Positions 56,132 through 64,000 of a stretch of 64,000 nucleotides of DNA are shown here, piece after piece. Within the stretch, counting starts at the first letter, position 1, and each line of letters begins with the position of its first letter. Both the position numbers and the translations under genes were made by a program. Under the pieces are notes generated by a model. It saw only the letters and a list, made by a program, of their open reading frames with translations, did not search any database and was not told the DNA's origin. The stretch is from Pseudomonas viridiflava (GTDB lineage Bacteria > Pseudomonadota > Gammaproteobacteria > Pseudomonadales > Pseudomonadaceae): contig NZ_UWFN01000116.1 in the NCBI RefSeq assembly GCF_900602065.1, positions 372,001 to 436,000 on the forward strand. The letters are read 5' to 3'.

Positions 56132-58390
56132 TTGACCGCTACCGACACTCACGCATCTCTGCAGGCGGCCATCGATAACTGTGCTCGCGAGCCTATTCGC
56201 ACGCCGGGCAGCATTCAGCCACAAGGGTTTCTGATCGTTATTGACGAACCCGCGATGACGATTGTCCAGATCAGCGAGAACATTGCCCAGTGGTTGAATG
56301 TGGATGCAGCCCAGCTGCTGGGCAGCGACCTCGATTCCCTCGTTAAAGATGGCACCGCATTTGTTGGCCAGTTAGGTGAGCTGGACGAAGATGAGGCGCA
56401 GCCTTTCCACGTCGGTGACGTCACGTTCCTCAAAGGCGATCGTGCGGGTCAAGCGGTGGCAATGATGCTGCACCGCAACGACGGTGTGCTGATTGCCGAG
56501 TTCGAACCGGCCGGTGACACCGCCACGGCTCACGGACAGTTGTACCCACTGGTTCGCGCGTTCATCAGTCAGATGCGTGAGGAAGAAAGCGTTGACGAGC
56601 TGTGTGAACGATCGGTGCGTTTTATCAAGCGCATTACCGGATTCGGTCGGGTCAATGCTTACCGTTTCGACAAGGACGGCAATGGCGTGGTCAACGCCGA
56701 GCTGGCAGACGCCGGATATCCACGTTATCTGGGGCTGTGCTTTCCGGCATCGGACATTCCTGCGCAAGCGCGCGAATTGTATTGCCTGAATCGCATCCGG
56801 ATCATTGCGGATGCCAATTACACCCCGTCAGTGATCACGCCTGGCATCAATCCCAAAACACAGCGCCCGCTCGACCTGAGCTACGCGACGCTGCGCAGCG
56901 TTTCCCCGGTGCACTTGCAGTACATGCGCAACATGGGCACCGGCGCCTCCATGTCCATCTCGATTGTGGTCGATGGCCAATTGTGGGGCCTGATCTCCTG
57001 CCATAACGCTGCACCGCATCCTGTCAGTTTCCAGACCCGTTCGGCCTGCGAATTGCTGGGGCGTGTCCTGTCGTTGCAGGTTGAAACCAAAGAAGCTCAT
57101 CTGCGTAACCATCGAATGCTGGGGCTGCGCAAAGACATCGTGCACATGCTGGCGGCAATGGCCGACCATGACAGCGTGTTCAAGGGCCTCAAATCCCTTC
57201 CCGAAACGTTTATCCGCTTCGTGGGTGCCTGCGGTGCCGCGGTGGTTTCGGATGAAGAATGCGAACTGTTCGGCCAGACGCCGCCTGAGCGCTCCGTTCG
57301 CGCATTGGCTGCATGGCTCGCGGAGCGCGGTGGCCCCGATACCTTCCAGACCAACAACGTCAGCGTCGACGTCGCGCAAATACCCGGCCTTGCCCGGGCA
57401 GTGAGTGGCGTGCTGGCGGTGTCCATTTCAGAACTGCACTCCAACTACCTTATCTGGTTCAAACCCGAGCAGACCCGAGTGGTTCACTGGGCCGGCAAAC
57501 CGGAAAAAGCCATTGATCCAAACGGCTCCCTGAGCCCTCGTCAAAGCTTTGAATTGTGGAAGCAGACCGTCGAAGGGTATTCCGCTGCCTGGGAAGAAAC
57601 CGAACTGGAAGGTGTTGGCGAATTGCGCCTTGCAGTGCTGGGCATCGTGCTGCGCAAGGCCGAGGAAATGGCGCAACTGGCCACTGAACTCAAGCGCAGC
57701 AACAAAGAGCTGGAAGCGTTTTCCTATAGCGTCTCCCACGACCTGCGCGCCCCACTGCGGCATATTGCCGGTTATGCAGAGCTGCTCAAGGATATGGAAC
57801 AAGGAAACCTGTCTGAACGCGGCCAACGCTTTCTGGGCACCATCGGTGATTCGGCGAAGTTCGCCGGCACCCTGGTGGACAACCTGCTGAGTTTTTCGCA
57901 GATGGGACGATCCGCCATGCGTCAGTCAGAGGTCAATCTGACAGCCATGGTCGAATGGATCCGGCGAGAAATGCTGCCAGACTACGAAGGCCGGACAATC
58001 GAGTGGGTGGTGGGCGAATTGCCTATCATTATTGCCGACCCGGCTTTTTTACATCTGGCGATGCGTAACCTGCTCGCCAACGCAATCAAATATACCCGCA
58101 ATGAAACCATTGCTGTCATTGAAGTCACTGCGGTTCAGGAACCTCAAGGCGTTGTCGTCAGCGTCAGGGATAACGGTGTTGGCTTCGATATGCAATACGC
58201 CGACAAGCTGTTCGGCGTATTCCAGCGTCTGCACCGGATGGAGGAGTTCGAAGGCACCGGCATTGGCCTGGCCAATGTCCGGCGGATCATCGAGCGCCAT
58301 GGCGGCACCGTTCACGCGCAAGGCGTCCTCAATCAAGGCGCTACGTTCTCCTTCACCCTGCCCTACAAAACCCTGATCCCAGCCGTCTGA
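56132..58390 (+). CDS. Bacteriophytochrome histidine kinase (second copy)
   Basis: 752 residues: PAS, GAF, PHY, HisKA and HATPase. The biliverdin Cys is at 17 (NCAREPI), PASDIP is in the GAF, and SCHN keeps the ring-D His at 291. The PHY tongue has PRQSF. The kinase H-box is SHDLRAP near 534. The start is TTG 56132, with AGGGG six to seven bases before. It is followed by an Rcp1-type regulator 16 bases on. The light-driven partner is thus local. No haem oxygenase gene is adjacent. P. syringae is known to have two phytochromes; which one this is, I cannot tell. Confidence 0.93.
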   Translation: MTATDTHASLQAAIDNCAREPIRTPGSIQPQGFLIVIDEPAMTIVQISENIAQWLNVDAAQLLGSDLDSLVKDGTAFVGQLGELDEDEAQPFHVGDVTFLKGDRAGQAVAMMLHRNDGVLIAEFEPAGDTATAHGQLYPLVRAFISQMREEESVDELCERSVRFIKRITGFGRVNAYRFDKDGNGVVNAELADAGYPRYLGLCFPASDIPAQARELYCLNRIRIIADANYTPSVITPGINPKTQRPLDLSYATLRSVSPVHLQYMRNMGTGASMSISIVVDGQLWGLISCHNAAPHPVSFQTRSACELLGRVLSLQVETKEAHLRNHRMLGLRKDIVHMLAAMADHDSVFKGLKSLPETFIRFVGACGAAVVSDEECELFGQTPPERSVRALAAWLAERGGPDTFQTNNVSVDVAQIPGLARAVSGVLAVSISELHSNYLIWFKPEQTRVVHWAGKPEKAIDPNGSLSPRQSFELWKQTVEGYSAAWEETELEGVGELRLAVLGIVLRKAEEMAQLATELKRSNKELEAFSYSVSHDLRAPLRHIAGYAELLKDMEQGNLSERGQRFLGTIGDSAKFAGTLVDNLLSFSQMGRSAMRQSEVNLTAMVEWIRREMLPDYEGRTIEWVVGELPIIIADPAFLHLAMRNLLANAIKYTRNETIAVIEVTAVQEPQGVVVSVRDNGVGFDMQYADKLFGVFQRLHRMEEFEGTGIGLANVRRIIERHGGTVHAQGVLNQGATFSFTLPYKTLIPAV

Positions 58391-58406
58391 GTACGAAGGA
58401 AAAAAA

Positions 58407-58868
58407 ATGCTCAAACCCATCTTACTGGTTGAAGACAACCCCAACGATCTGGAGCTGACCCTGGTCGCACTCGAACGCAGCCAGTTGGCCAACGAAGTGA
58501 TTGTGCTGCGCGACGGCGCGGAAGCGCTCGACTACCTGTTTCGCCGCAATGCTTATGCAGAGCGCACTGGCGGCAATCCAGCAGTCCTGCTGCTGGACCT
58601 GAAACTGCCCAAGGTCGACGGGTTACAGGTACTCGACGCGATTCGCCAGTCAGAAGATTTACGCAGCATCCCGGTGGTCATGCTGACCTCCTCCCGTGAA
58701 GAACTGGACCTGTCACGCGCCTATCAACTGGGCGTCAATGCGTACGTCGTCAAGCCTGTCGAGTTCAAGGAGTTCGTCAGCGCCATCTCCGACCTGGGAA
58801 TTTTCTGGGCAGTGCTGAACGAACCACCACCTGGTTCGGTCAGAGCTCAGCGTCGTCCTAGCTCCTGA
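58407..58868 (+). CDS. Rcp1-type response regulator, phytochrome partner
   Basis: 153 residues, a single receiver domain. The phospho-acceptor is Asp64 (LLLDLKLP), with the Glu9-Asp10 pair and Lys in VVKPVEF. This is the Rcp1 kind that accepts phosphate from phytochrome kinases and has no output domain. AAGGA with a run of As lies before the ATG. The Pro/Arg-rich tail is short. Cotranscribed with the phytochrome and hybrid kinase genes. Confidence 0.9.
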   Translation: MLKPILLVEDNPNDLELTLVALERSQLANEVIVLRDGAEALDYLFRRNAYAERTGGNPAVLLLDLKLPKVDGLQVLDAIRQSEDLRSIPVVMLTSSREELDLSRAYQLGVNAYVVKPVEFKEFVSAISDLGIFWAVLNEPPPGSVRAQRRPSS

Positions 58869-58898
58869 TCCCAATTTGATTAAGCGCAGTCAGACTTA

Positions 58899-61280
58899 AT
58901 GCCACTCAAAGAATTGAAGCTCCTCCTTATTGAAGACAGTCCGCAGGATGCGGAATTGACCCTTTTGTCCTTGGAGGCCAGTGGCATCAAAGTTGACTCC
59001 ACCCTGGTACACAATCACCAGGGTGCCGCACAGGCGCTCACTCAAGAGGTGTTCGATGTAGTTCTGTGTGATTTTCTGCTGCCGGGGTCATCCGGCGCAG
59101 ATGTTCTGAAAATCGCCCAACAGCTGGCACCTGAAACACCCTTCATATTTCTCTCAGGCATTTTCGGCGAGCAACAGGCCGTGGAAATGATGCGCCTGGG
59201 GGCTGTTGATTACGTCCTCAAGCAAAACTTCAAGATGCTGCCCAAAGCCGTCAGGCGTGCGGTGTCGGAAGTCCGCGAACGCACCCAGCGCCGGGCTGCG
59301 GAAACCGCGCTGCAAGACGTTGAGGTAAGGGCGCGTCTCGCCATTGAAGCCGCACTGATGGGCGTCTGGGAAATCCAGCCCGCCACCGGCCGGATGCTCT
59401 GGGATGAACGCTGCAACACGTTGTACGAAATCTTGCCCCACACCCCGGTGGACTTGTCGTTCCTGCTCGCTCGATGCCATCCGGAAGATCGCGCGCTGCT
59501 GGAGTCGAAAATCAACGCCGCTATTGCCCGGGAGTCTGACTACCAGATCGAATACCGGGCACTGATGCCCAACGGCCGTTCACGCTGGCTGTTCTCCAGC
59601 GGCCGCTCGGTGTTCGAAGACGGCAGATGCGTGCGCATCACTGGCGTCATGCAGGACATCAGTGAACGCAAGCAGGCGACCCGGGAACTGGTCGAGCTGA
59701 ACGAAGTGTTGGGGGCACGTATCGAGCAGCGCACACGCGAGCGCGATCGAATCTGGGAGCTGTCCAGAGAACTGCTGGCCGTGCTGCAACTGGACATGAC
59801 GCCTATCTCTTTCAATCCGGCCTGGGAGGCGACGCTGGGCTGGTCGCATGAGCAAATCAGCCAGATGCGCTTATGGGAACTGATCCACCCGGACGATTTC
59901 CGCACGACACTCCACGAAATGGAGAGCATTGCCCAAGGCAATATCTCTACCCGCTTCGTCAACCGCATGAAGCACAAATCCGGTGACTACCGCTGGTTGT
60001 CCTGGACCATCGTGCCCGAGGACGGGCTGATGTATGCCGCTGTACGCGACATTACCGAGGAGCGCGCAGTCATTGATGAACTGGCCGCGGCTAATCAGAG
60101 GCTGCGGGCGCAAATCAGCGAACGGGAGCGGATCGAAGCGGACCTGCAGCAGATGCAGCGCCTGGAAGTCGTGGGTCAGCTAACCGCTGGCGTGGCTCAT
60201 GACTTCAACAACCTGCTGACCGTGATCCTGACCAGCACTACCTTTGCGATCAGGGACATCGAGCGCGGCACACTGGACAAGACCGCCAAACGCTTGCAGA
60301 ACGTCAAGGACGCAGGCGAACGCGGGGCCAAGCTCACGGCTCAACTGCTGTCTTTCTCCCGCCGCCAGCGCCTGCAGCCAACCGCTATCAATCTCAATGA
60401 CACCATTCGCGGCATGGGCACCCTGCTCGGCCGCGCACTGGGTGGCAGTATCTGGATCGAAACCGATCTGGCCAATGACCTCTGGTATGCCATGGGCGAC
60501 CCGACCCAGACCGAGATGATCATCCTCAACCTGGCGATCAATGCGCGAGACGCCATGGCCATGGGCGGCTCGCTATGCTTTTCGACGTTCAATGAACACG
60601 TCACCCGGCCTGCCATACGCCCCGAGGACCCGGAGCCGGGCAAATATGTGGTGTTGGCTATCCGTGACTCAGGCAGCGGCATGAGCCCCGAGACCCTGCT
60701 TCGGGCGTTCGAACCGTTTTACACCACCAAAGACGTGGGTAAGGGCTCGGGCCTCGGCCTGGCTCAGGTATTCGGCTTCGCCAAGCAATCGGGCGGCGGC
60801 GTGATGATTGAAAGCGAGTTGGGGGTCGGCACCAAAGTCATGGTCTATCTGCCCAGCGTCGACAAGCCGGTGACACTGCCGGATGAACAGACATCGGCTC
60901 AGGCCCCGTCTGAGGTGGGGGGCGCGCACACGATCCTGCTTGTGGACGACGACCCGGAAGTCAGGGCCGTGACGGTACAAATGCTTGAGTCCATGGACTA
61001 CAAGGTCATACAGGCAAAAGACGGCGCACAGGCGCTGACCTTGCTGGATCAGGACATTGATCTGGTGCTGACTGACTTCGCAATGCCGGGCATGACCGGT
61101 GGTGAGCTCGCCAGCCTGATTCATAAGAACCATCCAGCCCTGCCGGTGCTCTTTGTCACAGGCTATGCCGACACCGACGTTCTGGGTCTGAACGGTTCGG
61201 CTGTGGTCCAGAAGCCATTCAACGAGTTCGATTTGCGAAACAAGCTGCACGCCATGTTGAGCAACACCGGGCGTCGCTAG
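58899..61280 (+). CDS. Hybrid sensor kinase REC-PAS-PAS-HK-REC
   Basis: 793 residues, cytosolic. Receiver (acceptor Asp58), PAS (about 150-265), PAS (about 290-400), HisKA with VAHDFNNLLT (His about 433), HATPase (about 540-655) and a final receiver (acceptor Asp about 724, TDFAMPG). No membrane helix. The order suggests a relay that may take phosphate from the phytochrome at the first receiver or through the Rcp1-type regulator. It lies 30 bases after that gene; the ribosome site is weak. Relay direction is inferred. Confidence 0.9.
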   Translation: MPLKELKLLLIEDSPQDAELTLLSLEASGIKVDSTLVHNHQGAAQALTQEVFDVVLCDFLLPGSSGADVLKIAQQLAPETPFIFLSGIFGEQQAVEMMRLGAVDYVLKQNFKMLPKAVRRAVSEVRERTQRRAAETALQDVEVRARLAIEAALMGVWEIQPATGRMLWDERCNTLYEILPHTPVDLSFLLARCHPEDRALLESKINAAIARESDYQIEYRALMPNGRSRWLFSSGRSVFEDGRCVRITGVMQDISERKQATRELVELNEVLGARIEQRTRERDRIWELSRELLAVLQLDMTPISFNPAWEATLGWSHEQISQMRLWELIHPDDFRTTLHEMESIAQGNISTRFVNRMKHKSGDYRWLSWTIVPEDGLMYAAVRDITEERAVIDELAAANQRLRAQISERERIEADLQQMQRLEVVGQLTAGVAHDFNNLLTVILTSTTFAIRDIERGTLDKTAKRLQNVKDAGERGAKLTAQLLSFSRRQRLQPTAINLNDTIRGMGTLLGRALGGSIWIETDLANDLWYAMGDPTQTEMIILNLAINARDAMAMGGSLCFSTFNEHVTRPAIRPEDPEPGKYVVLAIRDSGSGMSPETLLRAFEPFYTTKDVGKGSGLGLAQVFGFAKQSGGGVMIESELGVGTKVMVYLPSVDKPVTLPDEQTSAQAPSEVGGAHTILLVDDDPEVRAVTVQMLESMDYKVIQAKDGAQALTLLDQDIDLVLTDFAMPGMTGGELASLIHKNHPALPVLFVTGYADTDVLGLNGSAVVQKPFNEFDLRNKLHAMLSNTGRR

Positions 61281-61615
61281 CACTCCCCTCTCAGAGAGGC
61301 TGCTCCAATCTCGGTCAGCCCGCTGATGATGTGCTGGGTGTAGGGGAACGCAGGATCCTCATCCAGTATCCGTTCTGACACCAACAGCCCCTCCCTCACC
61401 AACGCATCAACCGCGTCTACGCACTGAGCAATCGGTGGAATGCGCGTGCGCGTGCGCAGCATCTGCATGTAGATCTGGCCAAAGGTCAGTTTTCTGGACT
61501 GGACATGATTGAGTTGCTGGACGGTTTTCAGGACGGCGAGATCGATCGCGTATTTCCTCTCAGCAGTCGCTGGGTGGAGCGTATCGGCGGGAAGTAACTG
61601 CATAAATGATGACAT
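61277..61615 (-). CDS. Hypothetical protein, possible winged-helix regulator
   Basis: 112 residues, soluble. The middle (about 30-80: LAVLKTVQQL, FGQIYMQML, CVDAVDALVREGLLV) has helix spacing like a winged helix, but no firm family. The ribosome site is poor; an internal ATG at 61603 is possible. It overlaps the end of the hybrid kinase gene by four bases in the opposite direction. Confidence 0.55.
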   Translation of the reverse strand: MSSFMQLLPADTLHPATAERKYAIDLAVLKTVQQLNHVQSRKLTFGQIYMQMLRTRTRIPPIAQCVDAVDALVREGLLVSERILDEDPAFPYTQHIISGLTEIGAASLRGEC

Positions 61616-62200
61616 CGTTAAAAAGGAAAAGACGATACTTAAACCACTAGCCCACTAATGAGCCAACACCCTCCAGCACTCGCTTCATATAAGCTCGATT
61701 AAACCAAACACTGAAACAGCGTCAGTCACTGCTATTCTCAAACAGGTCAAAACCAATAATAAATCTTCTTATTAGGCACCCAACAAAAAGCCTTATAGCG
61801 ATTAAGTAACCGACTATTAAACCTCGCATAATATCGCCCACTTCAAGCACGACGAACAGCTTACCAGAACACTAAACCTAACGACAGTTAGGTTTATAAG
61901 AAAACAATAATAATCTAAAATTGTGATTTATCATGGATCTTGCACCCGAAATCATAGATTTATTAGCAATAATTCACCCAAGATAGGCACAAAATCTAAA
62001 AAACCTCCAAACCCAACCCTGCTTAAACCGCTAAAAAACTCTCTCAGGCCATGTGCCATCATTTAATAAAGCCGCGCTTACAAATATCCTTCTTCGCCAC
62101 TGAACTTTTATTACTCGAACCTGACTTAACGTTCGGCGCATTTAGCCTTGCGCCCACAGTCCTTTCTTTTTCCTCTAAACCATCAATCGAGATGCAATCG
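61616..62200. promoter_or_regulatory. AT-rich regulatory region with a perfect palindrome
   Basis: About 585 bases, far richer in A and T than the surroundings, with no gene. A perfect inverted repeat of ten-base arms, TAAACCTAAC and GTTAGGTTTA around GACA, lies at 61873-61896, a good operator candidate. The composition also suits MvaT/H-NS-type silencing. It precedes the exported protein and glycoside hydrolase genes. Confidence 0.55.
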
Positions 62201-62455
62201 ATGAGTCGACCCTTGCTGTCTGTAATTAGCGCTGTATTACTCTGCGCGCAAAGTTTGTCTGCCCTGGCGACAGACTCAACTTCTGCGACGAACGCTGCCA
62301 CGTCCGCCGAGCAGATTCGTGTGCAGGTAGAGGCCAGCCGTGATCAGTTGACTGGCGCTGCCAACGTCAGCACATCCACGGCTAAAGGCCCTTCCACCGT
62401 GCTCGACGCACCGGTGGTGACCGATGACGCCCCGGCCCAGGCGCAACGTCCATGA
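62201..62455 (+). CDS. Small exported protein, 84 aa
   Basis: A signal peptide (LLSVISAVLLCAQSLSALA) ends before TDSTSATNA. The mature 60-odd residues are Ser/Thr/Ala/Val rich and disordered-looking. ATG 62201 is favoured; ATG 62192 is equally in frame, and an open frame extends to 62051. Its stop overlaps the possible ATG of the glycoside hydrolase (ATGA at 62452). No family known; perhaps a companion of the enzyme. Confidence 0.65.
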   Translation: MSRPLLSVISAVLLCAQSLSALATDSTSATNAATSAEQIRVQVEASRDQLTGAANVSTSTAKGPSTVLDAPVVTDDAPAQAQRP

Positions 62456-62502
62456 ACCAGCCCAACCCTCAGCCGATTGCATCCGCCAAAAGGACGCTTG
62501 CC

Positions 62503-64000
62503 GTGTCAGCCTTCAAACACACCCTGAGCCTGAGCCTGCTGACCTTCAGCGTCCTGCAGGCCAACCTGGCCCTGGCCGCCGTCACGCCAGCCACCGGCAA
62601 TGAAGTCGAAGCCCGTGTCAGTTCAATCCTGGACAACATGAGCCAGTCCGAAAAGATCAACTTTACCCGGGTCAACGACGGACACATGATCCCGCCGCTG
62701 CTCAAGTGGGGCATCAAAGGCACCACGGCCTACGACTCCTCCATGGGTGTGCACGTCAACAACGCGACATTCGGTGCGCAGTACCCTTCCCAGTCCGCGC
62801 TCGCTGCGACCTGGAGCATCAATCGCGCCAAGGAGTTCGGCCTGGCCATTGCCTACGAAACCCGTATCTCGGGCGGCCAGCAAATGCTCTCGCCGGGCGT
62901 CAACCTCTATCGGACTCCCTACAACGGTCGCTCCGCCGAGTACATGAGTGGTGAGGATCCATTCCTCGGTGCCGTGCTTGCACCGGCCGTGGTCAATGCG
63001 ATTCAGGTTCAGGGCATTCAGGCCAGTGGCAAGCATTACCTGGCCAACGAACAGGAAGCCAATCGCCAGGCAGTCAACGTTATCGCTGACGAACGCACCC
63101 TGCGCGAGCTGTATCTGCCAGGCTTCGAGTCGATGGTGAAAAACGCTAACGTTGCGTCGATCATGTGCGGCTTCAACAAAGTCAACGGCGACTACGCCTG
63201 TGAAAACCATCACCTGATCACTGAAGTGCTCAAAGGTGAATGGGGTTATCAGGGCACTGTGATCAGCGACTTCAACGCCATTCACGATGCGTTCAAAGGC
63301 GCTTGGGCCGGTACCGATATCGACATGCCGTCGGGCCTGCAATTTACCGAAGCCAACCTGCTGCCGTATCTCTGGAGTGGCCAGCTCACCCAGAACGTTA
63401 TCGATGACAAGGTCAAACGCAACCTGCGCGCCATCGTCAGCTATGACTTCCAGGAGAACCTCAACACTGCCAGGACGCTGGACCATCCCGAGTATGGCGC
63501 GCGTGCGGCGCTGAACACGGCTCGCGAATCCATCGTGCTGCTGCGCAACGAAAACACCACTGATGGTAAGCCGCTGCTGCCACTTGCCAAGACTGCCAAA
63601 ATCGCAGTGATCGGTGACTGGGCGCACGAGGCCCCGGCATCGCCATTCGGCACCGCCAACTCACCGCCCAACAGCTACGTGACCGAACTGAGCGGTTTGC
63701 AGCAACTGGCGTCGAGCAGCTCGAACGTTACCTATCTGCCGGAACTGAGCCTGAACCCGAAATCGTCGGCCTGGTATCAACCGGCAACCAATGACAAAGG
63801 CATCAGCAATTCCGGCGTCAAGGCTGAGTACTTCTCCAACACCAGCTTGTCCGGCAGCCCGAGCGTGACTCGCGTCGAGCCAGGCGTGAACCTCAACTGG
63901 ACCACCGGCACCAACGAAACCAACGCGGGCACTACGGCTGTGTCTGGTTTCAGCCCGACGGCAGGTGCTTTCTCGGCCAGATTCACCGCGACGATCAAGC
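62503..64000 (+). CDS. Family 3 glycoside hydrolase (beta-glucosidase type), partial
   Basis: Open to the right edge, about 500 residues visible. The signal peptide ends near LALA. The GH3 barrel carries KHYLANEQE and the nucleophile Asp256 in VISDFNAIHD. A second domain (ESIVLLRNEN) follows, and PA14-like sequence begins near the edge (KAEYFSNTSLSG). GTG 62503 has AAAGGA eight to nine bases before it and leaves a clean signal peptide; ATG 62452 is the alternative. Secreted or periplasmic, expected to cut beta-linked glucosides such as cellobiose. Confidence 0.85.
   Translation, partial: MSAFKHTLSLSLLTFSVLQANLALAAVTPATGNEVEARVSSILDNMSQSEKINFTRVNDGHMIPPLLKWGIKGTTAYDSSMGVHVNNATFGAQYPSQSALAATWSINRAKEFGLAIAYETRISGGQQMLSPGVNLYRTPYNGRSAEYMSGEDPFLGAVLAPAVVNAIQVQGIQASGKHYLANEQEANRQAVNVIADERTLRELYLPGFESMVKNANVASIMCGFNKVNGDYACENHHLITEVLKGEWGYQGTVISDFNAIHDAFKGAWAGTDIDMPSGLQFTEANLLPYLWSGQLTQNVIDDKVKRNLRAIVSYDFQENLNTARTLDHPEYGARAALNTARESIVLLRNENTTDGKPLLPLAKTAKIAVIGDWAHEAPASPFGTANSPPNSYVTELSGLQQLASSSSNVTYLPELSLNPKSSAWYQPATNDKGISNSGVKAEYFSNTSLSGSPSVTRVEPGVNLNWTTGTNETNAGTTAVSGFSPTAGAFSARFTATIK

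Overview
The window looks like the chromosome of a fluorescent Pseudomonas, most likely the P. syringae complex. The evidence is the mannitol/fructose gene pair at the left edge, Pseudomonas-type REP repeats, a GapN-type dehydrogenase, two bacteriophytochromes, NhaR, PbpG and many small Pseudomonas-type hypothetical genes. This placement comes from recognised protein families; no database search was run.

Layout. (1) 1-28.4 kb is ordinary core or near-core chromosome. It holds the end of a mannitol operon (xylulokinase, fructokinase), a GAF-GAF-GGDEF-EAL protein, NUDIX and universal stress proteins, a GvpU-like protein, a kinase-like protein, tRNA-Val, a polyamine-type FAD oxidase, TerC, NhaR, YceH, a shikimate-dehydrogenase-like protein, PbpG, a semialdehyde dehydrogenase, a DMT exporter, a cupin, a first bacteriophytochrome kinase and GapN. 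(2) 28.6-36.8 kb is a decayed genomic island beside tRNA-Asn. It carries a ParA amino-terminus fused to an unrelated tail, an IS1182-family transposase wreck, radC, a DUF4259 gene, lipoprotein and secreted-protein genes, and a truncated, twice-frameshifted CdiA/FhaB 3' end followed by two candidate immunity genes. (3) 36.9-39.2 kb has an MFS exporter and a keto-acid hydratase. (4) 39.6-55.9 kb is a tightly packed eleven-gene operon built around srfA-srfB-srfC. (5) 56.1-61.3 kb is a second bacteriophytochrome, an Rcp1-type response regulator and a REC-PAS-PAS-kinase-REC hybrid. (6) 61.6-64 kb has an AT-rich regulatory region, a small exported protein and the start of a family 3 glycoside hydrolase that runs off the window.

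The most striking locus is region 4. It combines a cytosolic Hsp70/actin-fold ATPase (SrfB), a dynamin-like GTPase (SrfC), three single-pass membrane proteins with proline-rich linkers, two von Willebrand A proteins, a MacB/FtsX-type ABC transporter, an exported formylglycine-enzyme-fold protein without the catalytic cysteines, and two coiled-coil lipoproteins. Neighbouring genes overlap or lie within about 50 bases. The set reads as an energised trans-envelope machine. The Srf names are established from Salmonella, but the machine interpretation is mine. The two phytochromes in one window, with no adjacent haem oxygenase and with a changed chromophore-pocket residue in one of them, are the second point of interest.
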